From: Nocardiopsis ganjiahuensis DSM 45031
Lineage (GTDB): Bacteria; Actinomycetota; Actinomycetes; Streptosporangiales; Streptosporangiaceae
Length of the DNA: 64,000 nucleotides
Assembly (NCBI RefSeq): GCF_000341085.1
Contig: NZ_ANBA01000013.1
Span: 248,001 to 312,000, forward strand
Direction of reading: 5' to 3'
Below, in pieces: positions 42,644 to 51,617 of the stretch (within the stretch, counting starts at the first letter, position 1; each line of letters starts with the position of its first letter). The notes under the pieces are model-generated. The model made no database searches. It saw nothing but the letters and a program-made list of their open reading frames with translations, and was not told where the DNA came from. Position numbers and translations under genes: made by a program.

Positions 42644-43840
42644 TCAGCCCGCTTCCCGGGCCAGGACCCCCCGGTCCGCCAGGGCCTCGGAAACCTTTCT
42701 GATCAGCCCGGCCAGAAGCGCGACCCGGGGCACCACCGAGTGCAGGTCGAGCCACTCACCGGTGCCGTGGTCGCCCCCGCCGACCGGACCCAGCCCGTCG
42801 AGCACCGGGATTCCGTGCGCCGCGACCAGGTTCGCGTCGGCGCTGCCGCCGGTGTCCGCGGCCCGCAGGTCGATCCCGAGCTCCTGCGCCAGCAGCAGCG
42901 CCTCGTCGCGGAGCCAGCCCTCCTCGGGCCCGGTCCGCCAGGGCGGGGCGGGGGCGACCACCTCGGCGGTGGCGCTCACCCCGTCCACCAGCGGGCCCTC
43001 GACGGTTGTGCGCACCGCCGCCAGGACCGCGTCGAAGGTGGCGTTGTGCTCGGCCCGCACGTCCAGGACCAGCCGGGCCTGTCCGGCCACCACGTTGGGC
43101 CGGTCGCCCGCCCGCAGCACCCCGACGTTGAGGCTCGCGTCGGGCCACCGGCCGTTCAGGGCCTCCAGCTCGACCGTGGCGAGCGCCGCGGCCAGGGCCG
43201 CGTTGGCTCCGAGGCCCCGGTCGATGCCGGCGTGGGCGGCCCGCCCCCGGAAGAGGACCTCCACGTCGGCCACACCCTTGCGGCCGGAGACGATGTCGCC
43301 GTTGGCGCGCGCGCACTCCAGGCACAGGGCGGCGTCCGCCTGCTCGGCGAGGAAGCCGAGCAGGGAACGGCTGCCCAGCGAGCCGATCTCCTCGTCGGGG
43401 CCGCAGTAGAGGGTGATCTCGCCTCCGTCCCAGCCCGGGGCGATCTGGGCCAGGGCGGTGATTCCGGCGAGGAGTCCGCCCTTGTCGTCGCACACACCGG
43501 GCCCGTGCGCCCATCGGCCCTCACGGACGGAGAACGGCCGTGCGGCGGCGGTCCCGCGCTCGAAGACGGTGTCCATGTGGCCGACCAGCAGGATCCGGGG
43601 GCCGCTTCCGCGGCCGGCGAGCCGTCCCACCACCGCGTTCCCCAGCCCGGTGCCGTCGGGGTGCACCGCCTCGTGCCGTTCCACCGCCAGCCCGGCCTCG
43701 GAGAGGTAGGCGGCGACCCGGTCGCCCACGGCGTCGACGCCGCGGGCGTCCGTCGAGCCGCTGTCGATCGACACGAGTTCGGCCAGGCGCTCCAGGTACT
43801 GCGGGTAGAGGCGCTCGGCCCCCTCCAGGAGGTGTCGCAT
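42644..43840 (-). CDS. M20-family metallopeptidase (carboxypeptidase G2-like)
   Basis: A 398-residue cytoplasmic two-zinc exopeptidase. The metal and catalytic residues are visible: H88 and D90 in LLVGHMDTVF, D118 in GPGVCDDKGG, the E150-E151 pair in CGPDEEIGS, and later DIVSGRKG and the dimerisation-domain H in AAHAGIDRGLGANA. It resembles glutamate carboxypeptidases. ATG at 43840 lies five bases after the transporter ATPase stop. With the importer it probably hydrolyses an imported dipeptide or acyl-amino acid, perhaps the product of the secreted S51 enzyme. Confidence 0.9.
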   Translation of the reverse strand: MRHLLEGAERLYPQYLERLAELVSIDSGSTDARGVDAVGDRVAAYLSEAGLAVERHEAVHPDGTGLGNAVVGRLAGRGSGPRILLVGHMDTVFERGTAAARPFSVREGRWAHGPGVCDDKGGLLAGITALAQIAPGWDGGEITLYCGPDEEIGSLGSRSLLGFLAEQADAALCLECARANGDIVSGRKGVADVEVLFRGRAAHAGIDRGLGANAALAAALATVELEALNGRWPDASLNVGVLRAGDRPNVVAGQARLVLDVRAEHNATFDAVLAAVRTTVEGPLVDGVSATAEVVAPAPPWRTGPEEGWLRDEALLLAQELGIDLRAADTGGSADANLVAAHGIPVLDGLGPVGGGDHGTGEWLDLHSVVPRVALLAGLIRKVSEALADRGVLAREAG

Positions 43841-43845
43841 CCCCT

Positions 43846-44618
<773 letters not shown>

Positions 44619-44622
<4 letters not shown>

Positions 44623-45557
44623 AGTCGCTCCTTGGTGCTGATGAGTCGGGACAGCGCCCCGTCACGGGAGGCGGCGGTCTCCCCGAAACCGCGGCCGAAA
44701 CGCTTCTCCAGGTGGTGCTGGCCCAACGAGAGCAGGCTGGTCAGGACCAGGTACCAGAAGACCGCCACCGCGAGCAGGGGGATGACCTGGAAGTTCTGCG
44801 CGTAGACGTTCTGCACGGCGGTGAGCAGGTCGCTGCCGCCGATGACGGAGACCAGGGCCGTCATCTTGAGCATGTTGATGGTGTCGTTGCCCATGGGCGG
44901 GACGATGACCCGCATGGCCTGGGGCAGGACGATCCGCCGCAGGATCCTGATCCGGCGCATCCCCAGCGCCTGGGCGGCCTCGGTCTGGCCGCGGTCGACC
45001 GAGAGCATGCCGCCCCGGATGATCTCCGCGGCGTAGGCGACCTCGTTGAGCGCCAGACCGAGCACGGCCGCGACGAAGGGGGTGACGACCCGGCTCGTGG
45101 GCTCGTCGAACAGGACGACGCCGGTGAACGGGATCTCCAGGAACAGGCGCGGGTAGAGCGCGCCGAGGAAGCCCCAGAAGATGATCTGGACCAGCAGCGG
45201 GGTACCGCGGAAGAACCACAGGTAGAACCACGCCACGGTGCGCAGGACCGGGTTGGGGGACATGCGCATGACGGCGAGGAGCACGCCGCCCAGGACACCG
45301 ATCACCATCGCGACGACGGTGAGCACGATGGTGATGCCCAGGCCCTTGAGGACGAAGTCCCGGGTCAGGTAGCTCAGGACCAGGCGGATGTCCAGGTTGG
45401 GGTTGGTCAGCAGGGACCACAGGAGGGCCGCGGCGGCCAGGGAGACGGCGACGGCTCCCAGCCATCGCCCGTAGTGGCGGACGGGGACGGCGGTGAGTTC
45501 CTCTGGTCGCGGCGGTGCGGCGGCCCGCGGGGTCGGTGGTGCGGCCGGGGTCGGCAT
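44619..45557 (-). CDS. Polar amino-acid ABC transporter permease (HisM/GlnP-like)
   Basis: A 312-residue inner-membrane permease of the His/Glu/Gln/Arg/opine family with about five to six helices. After a Pro/Ala-rich cytoplasmic N-terminus come [31 protein letters not shown] and the EAA-loop region [20 protein letters not shown]. One permease gene suggests a homodimeric channel. A short hairpin lies between it and the preceding binding-protein gene. Neighbouring peptidases hint at arginine, aspartate, glutamate or a dipeptide as cargo. Confidence 0.94.
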
Positions 45558-45585
45558 GGTGGGGTCCTTGGGGTCATGAGGACCG

Positions 45586-45604
45586 ACGGCCCGTCACGGG
45601 CCGT
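45586..45604 (-). terminator. Attenuator hairpin between binding-protein and permease genes
   Basis: ACGGCCCG and CGGGCCGT form an 8-bp stem with a TCA loop, 20 bp after the binding-protein stop. Small hairpins at this position are common in ABC importer operons and raise the yield of binding protein over membrane components. Role inferred. Confidence 0.5.
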
Positions 45605-45623
45605 GCGGCTGCTGGGGGAGGGG

Positions 45624-46547
45624 TCAGTCGATCGCCTGGTTGACGGTGGCCTCGTCGAGGGCGATGGCCTCCTGCCCCCACTTGGCGAGGATCTGCCCGT
45701 AGGTGCCGTCGTCCATCAGCGACTGGAGGGCGGCGCGGTAGGCCTCGACCAGCTCCTCCTCGGCCTTGAGGAAACCGAAGCCGTTGGGGCTGGCCAGGTA
45801 GCCGTTGGGGTGGTCGGGGTCGATGACCAGTTCGACCTCGTCCCCGAGCTCGGCGGCGGTCTGCACGAGGTTGACCTGGGTGGCCCCGACGGCGTCGACC
45901 ATGCCGGCCTTGAGCGCGGTCACCGCCTGGGTGTTCTCGGGGTAGCTGGTGATCTCCAGCGGCTCGTCGCAGTTCTCCTCGGCGTACTCCTCGAGGATCT
46001 CCTGCTGCCTGGAGGCCTGCTGTACGCCCACGTGCAGCCCGCACAGGTCGGAGATCGCCCCGATGCCCTCGGGGTTGTCCCCGGTGGTGAGGACGCCGGT
46101 GCCCGAGGCCGAGTAGTCGACGAAGGAGGCGACCTCCTGGCGTTCCCGGTTGTCGGTGATGCCGCCCGCGATGAGGTCGTACTTCCCGGCCTGGAGTCCG
46201 GGCACCAGGCCGTCGAAGGGCTGCTGCTGGAACTCGGCCTCCAGGCCCAGCCGCGCCGAGGCCGCGAGCACGAGGTCGTGGTCCAGGCCGACGAAGTCCT
46301 CCTGGTTGCCCTCCTCCAGGAAGGCGATGAAGGGTTCGTAGGGGGCGTTGGTGGCGACGCTGATCCGGTCGCCCTCGCTCAGGCGGTCGGGAAGCTGGCC
46401 GACCAGTGCCCCGTCGGCCTCGACCGGTCCCACGCCCTCGATGGTGACCGGGCCGGCGGCGGGTTCGGCGGGGGCGTCGGATCCGCAGGCCGTGGTCATC
46501 AGGCCCAGGAGGGCGAGTAGCGAGCCCGCGCGCAGCATCGTGTTCAT
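45624..46547 (-). CDS. Amino-acid ABC transporter substrate-binding lipoprotein
   Basis: A 307-residue family-3 solute-binding protein. The lipoprotein signal ends at C21 (LLALLGLMTTAC). Blocks include ISVATNAPYEPFIAFLEEGN, FVGLDHDLVLAASARLGL, GKYDLIAGGITDNRERQE and MVDAVGATQVNLVQ. In the first block the ligand carboxylate is bound near YEPF. It is the first gene of the importer-peptidase run. A dyad related to the one ahead of the RpiR gene lies 36-53 bp upstream of its start codon (46583-46600). Confidence 0.93.
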   Translation of the reverse strand: MNTMLRAGSLLALLGLMTTACGSDAPAEPAAGPVTIEGVGPVEADGALVGQLPDRLSEGDRISVATNAPYEPFIAFLEEGNQEDFVGLDHDLVLAASARLGLEAEFQQQPFDGLVPGLQAGKYDLIAGGITDNRERQEVASFVDYSASGTGVLTTGDNPEGIGAISDLCGLHVGVQQASRQQEILEEYAEENCDEPLEITSYPENTQAVTALKAGMVDAVGATQVNLVQTAAELGDEVELVIDPDHPNGYLASPNGFGFLKAEEELVEAYRAALQSLMDDGTYGQILAKWGQEAIALDEATVNQAID

Positions 46548-46582
46548 CAGGGGATCCTCTTCGGTTCAGCCAGCCGGAAAGA

Positions 46583-46600
46583 CTGAAACAAGTGTTACAG
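46583..46600. promoter_or_regulatory. Candidate RpiR operator, site 1
   Basis: CTGAAACAAGTGTTACAG is an imperfect dyad (CTGAAACA facing TGTTACAG). It lies upstream of the binding-protein gene and shares AACA-NN-TGTTACAG with the site above the RpiR gene, the only other place where I saw this pattern. Confidence 0.5.
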
Positions 46601-46712
46601 GTCACCTGATGTTTGGGCAATGTATAACGTATGAATCGTTACCAGGGCATGATCTGGCCTGACGGAACAAGAAGAACACCCTCCGCTCGCCGAAACCCGA
46701 AGGGCCGAACCG

Positions 46713-47582
46713 TCAGAGCAGCCCGAACCTGCGGCTGGTCTCCTCGAAACGGCGCAGCCGCTCCTCCGCGCCGTCACCGAGGGTGTGGATCACGCCCGCG
46801 ACGAGCGCCTCGCACACCGCCATGGTCGGCACCAGGGAGTCGTACGCGGACAGGGAGCCGACCTGGGCGGGCAGGACCACGTCGGCCACTCCGGAGACCG
46901 GTGACAGCCAGCGGTCGGTCAGCAGGACGACCTTGGCCTCACGTTCGGCCACCCCCTCGGCCAGACGCAGGTGCTCCTCCTCGTAGCGGCGGAAGTCCAG
47001 GATCACGAAGACGTCCCGCCGGCCGGCGTCGGAGAGCAGGTCGGCCCGCTCCACCGGGCTGTCCGGCAGCACCGTGCTGCGCCCCCGCACCTGCATCAGG
47101 TGCAGGACGAGGTACTCGGCGAGCACCCGCGAGAACCGGCCGCCGCACGCGACGACCCGACGGTCCGTGTCACTGAGCAGGCGGACCGCCGCGTCCAGCT
47201 CGTAGCGCGGGATCCCGGTCAGGGTCTCCTCCACCGCTTCGGAGAGCGTGGCGGCGGCCGACCGCCCCAGGTGCTCCGGGTCCAGCCTGCCCCGGGCCTC
47301 CTCTCCGACCCCCGAGCTGTAGGCGTTCAACGGTGACTGGTCGCGCTCGGCCAGTTCCTCCAGCAGGCTCCGCTGGAACTCGGGGTAGTTGGCGAAGCCG
47401 AGGCGGTTCGCGAAGCGCAGCACGGTCGGCGCGCTGACGCCGGCGCGCTCGGCCAGGAGCCGGACCGTCTCCAGCCCGGCGGTCGGGTAGGAGGCGAGCA
47501 GGGCCCGCGCCACCCGGCGCTCCCCCGAGCTGAAGTCGCCCAGGCGTGTCCGGATCGAGTCGGCGATGGACGAGGAGTTCAC
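46713..47582 (-). CDS. MurR/RpiR-family transcriptional regulator
   Basis: A 289-residue regulator. The HTH_6 domain spans about 5-80 (SGERRVARALLASYPTAGLE, LAERAGVSAPTVLRFANRLG). The SIS sugar-isomerase-like effector domain follows (RVVACGGRFSRVLAEYL, DVFVILDFRRYEEEHL, AKVVLLTDRWLSPVSG). The frame opens at 47609, but the GTG at 47582 is preferred: AAGGA sits nine bases upstream, and the earlier ATG lies inside the presumed operator. It is on the same strand as the importer genes, 165 bp above them, and probably represses them. Confidence 0.9.
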   Translation of the reverse strand: MNSSSIADSIRTRLGDFSSGERRVARALLASYPTAGLETVRLLAERAGVSAPTVLRFANRLGFANYPEFQRSLLEELAERDQSPLNAYSSGVGEEARGRLDPEHLGRSAAATLSEAVEETLTGIPRYELDAAVRLLSDTDRRVVACGGRFSRVLAEYLVLHLMQVRGRSTVLPDSPVERADLLSDAGRRDVFVILDFRRYEEEHLRLAEGVAEREAKVVLLTDRWLSPVSGVADVVLPAQVGSLSAYDSLVPTMAVCEALVAGVIHTLGDGAEERLRRFEETSRRFGLL

Positions 47583-47604
47583 GGCGGCGGTCCTTCGTTC
47601 TCGG

Positions 47605-47618
47605 AACATCTGTTACAG
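47605..47618. promoter_or_regulatory. Candidate RpiR operator, site 2
   Basis: AACATCTGTTACAG contains the dyad AACA-TC-TGTT followed by ACAG. It matches site 1 (AACAAGTGTTACAG) at 12 of 14 positions and starts 23 bp above the chosen RpiR start, suiting autoregulation. Confidence 0.5.
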
Positions 47619-47694
47619 CATCGTCCCACTGCCGTACCCCGGAACGTCAGCGGTCCGCCGGTACCGCACCGGGCCCCGCCCGGTGTGCGTGCCC

Positions 47695-49497
47695 CTACCC
47701 TGTGCTGCCGGGCGCGTAGGCGCGGGCCTGGATCCCGTACAGCTCGGCGTAGGTACCGCCCCTGGCGAGCAGCTCGCGGTGGTCGCCGGACTCCACGATC
47801 CGACCCCGGTCCATCACCAGGATCAGGTCGGCGCCGGCCACCGTGGAGAAGCGGTGCGAGACCACCACGGTCACCGCCCCGGTCCGCTTCCCGTACACGC
47901 GGGCCCGGTCCGCGTAGCGGCGGAAGATCGCCTCCTCGCTGTGCGCGTCCAACGAGGCGGTCGGCTCGTCCAGCACGAAGAGCAGCGGATCGGCGCGCAT
48001 CGACCCCCGGGCCAGGGCGGTCCGCTGCCACTGCCCCTCGGACAGGTCGGTGCCGCCCAGTTCGCGGCCCAGCTGGCTGTCCATCCCCTCGGGCAGCCGC
48101 TCCACCAGCCCGCCGGCGTCGGCGGCGTGCACGGCCGCGCCCAGCGCGTCGGCGTCGTCGATCCTCGGCAGGTCGCCGATCCCCACGGTCTCGCCGAACC
48201 GGATGCGGAAGCGGCCGAAGTCCTGGAACACCGCGCTGCAGCGCCGCCGCCAGGCCGGGACCGAGATCCCCGCCAGGTCGGCGCCGTCCAGCCGGACGCT
48301 CCCCGAGTCCGGCTCGTACAACGCCAGCAACAGCTTGACCAGGGTCGTCTTGCCCGAACCGTACTCACCGACCACCGCGACCACCGCACCCGCGGGCAGG
48401 TCGACGGTGACCCCGTCCAAGGCCTTGCGGTCGGTACCCGGGTAGGTGAAGTCCACCCGGTCCAGGGAGAGGCCCCGGCCCAGGACCGGGGGCGGCGGAT
48501 CGGCGGCGACGGCGCGTTCGCGCTGGGCTCGCACGTAGGCGCGCAGCCACAGGTACGGCTCGACGACCCGGCGCGAACCGGCGGCCGCCACGGTGGCGGC
48601 CACGGTGCTCTGCATGGTCTGGCGCAGGCTGACCGCCATCATCACGGTCAGCACCAGGTCGCCCACGCCGCCGGCTCCGACGGAGGCCCGGTACACGACC
48701 AGGGCGATCGCCCCGGCGAAGGCGGCCACGAACACCGTCCACCCGGCGGCGTTCCACAGGGCGGCGCCGACCCGGGCCCGGAACCGGACCCGGACCGCGT
48801 CGTCCCAGGCCTCCTCCTGAAGCGCGACGAGCCGGTCGGCGGCCCCAGCCGTCCGGACCTCCTTGCCGCCCTCGGCCGAGGCCACCGTCTCGAACAGGTG
48901 CTGCTGCAGCCGGTAGGGCTCCGCCCCGGCCACCTCGGCCCGCTGGACCAGCAGCTGGCCCCGGTGGTTGCACCAGATCGGGACGGCCGCCAGCAGGACG
49001 AGGACCAGCAGCAGCGGGTGCACACTGCCCAGCAGTGCCACGGTGACCAGCAGTTTCAGCAGGTTGGACAGGCTCAGCAGGGCGTTCCAGGCGCTGCGGG
49101 CGATCTCCCCCGTGGAGCGGCGCACGATGCTCACCCGGTCCAGGAAGTCGCTCCGCTCCAGGTGCTCCAGACCCTCCACGGAGTTGATGTCGCGGTGCAC
49201 CGCCGGGTGCAGTCCCAGCCGTCCGGTGCGGTCCGCGACGGTGTTCACGCAGTCGTCGGTCAGGTCCTGGACCACCAGGGTCAGCGTGTAGGCCAGGGCC
49301 ACCCCGGCCGCGCCGACCAGCGCGGTCACCAGCGAACCCCGGGCGGTGGCGTCCAGGGTGGCGCGCATGGTCAGGCCGACGGCGGCGACCGAGACCACGG
49401 ACGCCGCGATCACCCCGAGCGTGCCCGCCGTGTACCCGGGGACGGTCCGCCACGACAGCCGCAGGACCTCCCACCACAGGGACGGATAACGCCTCAT
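47695..49497 (-). CDS. ABC exporter half-transporter, subunit B
   Basis: A 600-residue fused membrane-ATPase exporter subunit. About five to six helices fall within residues 15-310. The nucleotide-binding domain has Walker A GEYGSGKTT, Q-loop VFQDFGRFRIRF, signature LSEGQWQRTALARG, Walker B LLFVLDEPTASLDAHSEE and H-loop VVSHRFSTV. The signature has SEGQ in place of SGGQ, pointing to a degenerate partner in an asymmetric pair. ATG at 49497 overlaps the stop of subunit A by four bases. The two likely form a heterodimer. Cargo unknown; no precursor peptide or biosynthetic gene was seen beside it. Confidence 0.92.
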   Translation of the reverse strand: MRRYPSLWWEVLRLSWRTVPGYTAGTLGVIAASVVSVAAVGLTMRATLDATARGSLVTALVGAAGVALAYTLTLVVQDLTDDCVNTVADRTGRLGLHPAVHRDINSVEGLEHLERSDFLDRVSIVRRSTGEIARSAWNALLSLSNLLKLLVTVALLGSVHPLLLVLVLLAAVPIWCNHRGQLLVQRAEVAGAEPYRLQQHLFETVASAEGGKEVRTAGAADRLVALQEEAWDDAVRVRFRARVGAALWNAAGWTVFVAAFAGAIALVVYRASVGAGGVGDLVLTVMMAVSLRQTMQSTVAATVAAAGSRRVVEPYLWLRAYVRAQRERAVAADPPPPVLGRGLSLDRVDFTYPGTDRKALDGVTVDLPAGAVVAVVGEYGSGKTTLVKLLLALYEPDSGSVRLDGADLAGISVPAWRRRCSAVFQDFGRFRIRFGETVGIGDLPRIDDADALGAAVHAADAGGLVERLPEGMDSQLGRELGGTDLSEGQWQRTALARGSMRADPLLFVLDEPTASLDAHSEEAIFRRYADRARVYGKRTGAVTVVVSHRFSTVAGADLILVMDRGRIVESGDHRELLARGGTYAELYGIQARAYAPGSTG

Positions 49498-51359
49498 GCC
49501 GGGTCCTCCTCCTCGGTCCGGAAGCGCCGGGCCTGCACGGCGAACATCTCCGCGTAGGCCCCGCCCCGCTCCATCAGCTCCTCGTGGGTGCCGGTCTCGG
49601 TGATCCGCCCCGCCTCCAGCAGCACGATCCGGTCGGCCCGGCGGACGGTCGAGAGGCGGTGCGAGATGAGTACGATCCCGGTGCTGCGGCGCCGCTCGGC
49701 GAGCCGGCCGAACAGTTCGAACTCGGTGCGCACGTCCAGGTGTGCGGTGGGCTCGTCGGCGACGATCAGGTCGGCTCCGCGGCGGACCGCGTAGAGGGCC
49801 CGGGTGAGGGTCAGCTGCTGCCACTGGCCGCCGGACAGGTCCACGCCGCCGGTGCGGGACCGGGCCAGCGGGGTCTCCCAGCCGTCGGGGAGGCGTTCGA
49901 GGACGGGGGCGAACCCGGCGTCCGCGGCGGCGGCGCGCAGGTCGGCCTCCTCGTCCGCGCCCCTCCGACCGGGGGCCGTGCCGTCCCGGGCCGCCGCGCC
50001 GAGCAGGACGTTCTCCCGGGCGGAGAGTTCGTAGCGGTTGAAGTCCTGGAAGATCACCGACAGCCGGGTCCGCCACTCCACGGGGTCCATCTCCGCGATG
50101 TCCGCGCCGTCCGCGGTGATACGGCCGGAGGTGGGCCGGTACAGCCCGCTCAGGAGTTTGATCAGGGTGGACTTGCCCGCCCCGTTGAGGCCGACCACGG
50201 CGAGCAGTTCGTCGGTGCGGATCTCCAGGTCGACCCCGCCCAGGACCTCCCGATCCGTACCGGGGTAGACGAAGCGCACCCCCTCGAAGCGGATCACCCG
50301 AACCCGGTCGGGGACGGCTGTCCCGGGCTCGGCGCGGCCGTCCCCGCCGATCGCCTCCGGTTCGGCCAACAGCGCCCGGAGCCGGTACGTGGACCGGGCG
50401 ACCCGGGCCGCGCCCGCCATGTGGTGCAGTTCCAGCGCGGAGCCCAGGGACTGGAACAGCGACCAGCCGGCGGCGAGCACCGCGGTCTGCACGGTCACCG
50501 TGGCCGCTCCGCCGACGGCGTCCGCCGTGACCAGCAGGTACACCGGCAGCAGTCCGCTGACCATCAGGACCGCTGAGAGCCACTGCAGGCGGATGACGCG
50601 GGTCACGTGTGTCCACAGCGGCTCGTTGGCCTCGCGGATGTGGCCCTGCATGCGCTCGACCAGCCAGTCGGTGAGACCGAAGATCCGCACGTCCTTGCCC
50701 TCCGCGGGGGACACGGTCGCGTTCCGCCACACGTCGGCGTGCATCTCGCCCTTGATGGCCAGCCGCCAGCGGTCGGTGACGGCCGAGGACTGGCGGAACC
50801 GCAGCGCCCGGTTCACGATCACCGGAAGGAGGACCAGCGGAACCGCCCACCAGGCGTACCGGAGGAGGATCGCGCAGGTCACCACCGCGCCCAGGAGTCC
50901 GCACAGCCACTTGAGCACGGCGACGGCCCCGTCCCCCGGTGTGGTCTCCACCCCGTGGTCGGGGTCGGCGCGCACCTCGCGCAGCAGTCTTCGGACCTCG
51001 GGGGACTCCAGGGCGGCGATGCCGGGCGCGGAGGCGGCCGTCCGGGCCACCCGGGAGCGGTGGGCGCCGTCCACCCGCGACTTCACCAGGTACTCCAGCG
51101 GGGCGGCCGCGGACTCGCCCAGGTGCCCGGCCAGCAGGACCAGCGCGAGCAGGAGGACCGGCACGAGCGCCGCGGTGAACAGCTCCGGACCGTCCGGCCG
51201 GGGCGGGGCGATCTCGGTGACCAGGGCGGCCAGAGCCAGCGCGGCCAGCGGCGGCACCAGCCGTTCGGCCAGCCGGACCGCGAACAGCGCCAGGAACGGC
51301 ACCGGCCCGGCCCTCCACAGGGTTCGGAGCAGACGAGTGCGGTTCCGGACGAATCCCAT
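49494..51359 (-). CDS. ABC exporter half-transporter, subunit A
   Basis: A 621-residue exporter subunit with an N-terminal membrane domain (about 1-330) and a C-terminal ATPase. Walker A GLNGAGKST, Q-loop IFQDFNRYEL, signature LSGGQWQQLTLTRAL, Walker B LIVADEPTAHLDVRTE and H-loop LISHRLSTV are all intact. The ATPase follows the pattern of lantibiotic- and microcin-type exporters. ATG at 51359 follows a GAGAGGAG site; frames open further upstream encode no transporter sequence. It overlaps subunit B and is first of the pair. Confidence 0.92.
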   Translation of the reverse strand: MGFVRNRTRLLRTLWRAGPVPFLALFAVRLAERLVPPLAALALAALVTEIAPPRPDGPELFTAALVPVLLLALVLLAGHLGESAAAPLEYLVKSRVDGAHRSRVARTAASAPGIAALESPEVRRLLREVRADPDHGVETTPGDGAVAVLKWLCGLLGAVVTCAILLRYAWWAVPLVLLPVIVNRALRFRQSSAVTDRWRLAIKGEMHADVWRNATVSPAEGKDVRIFGLTDWLVERMQGHIREANEPLWTHVTRVIRLQWLSAVLMVSGLLPVYLLVTADAVGGAATVTVQTAVLAAGWSLFQSLGSALELHHMAGAARVARSTYRLRALLAEPEAIGGDGRAEPGTAVPDRVRVIRFEGVRFVYPGTDREVLGGVDLEIRTDELLAVVGLNGAGKSTLIKLLSGLYRPTSGRITADGADIAEMDPVEWRTRLSVIFQDFNRYELSARENVLLGAAARDGTAPGRRGADEEADLRAAAADAGFAPVLERLPDGWETPLARSRTGGVDLSGGQWQQLTLTRALYAVRRGADLIVADEPTAHLDVRTEFELFGRLAERRRSTGIVLISHRLSTVRRADRIVLLEAGRITETGTHEELMERGGAYAEMFAVQARRFRTEEEDPA

Positions 51360-51550
51360 ACGGCTCCTCTCCACGGCCACGGGCCGCGCCGGAGGCACCG
51401 GCGGGGCCCGGCGGGTGGAGGGGTGCACCCGCGTCGGGGTGTGACGCGGCCGACACGCCTCCGGTTCGCGGGGGAGGGTCCCGGGCACGGGAGCGGACCC
51501 GGGCAGGAAAGGGAACGGCCCCGGGCGGGGAAGCGGTCCGGGGTACGGGA

Positions 51551-51583
51551 GCGGCCCCCGGCGGGACGGTCGCCGGGGGCCGC
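51551..51583 (-). terminator. Terminator hairpin after tctA
   Basis: GCGGCCCCCGGCG (51551-51563) pairs fully with CGCCGGGGGCCGC (51571-51583) over a 7-base loop, 35 bp beyond the tctA stop. It separates the tct operon from the ABC exporter pair downstream on the same strand. Confidence 0.75.
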
Positions 51584-51617
51584 TGGAGTGTCGGGCCGAT
51601 CGGACCCGGAAAGGGGG

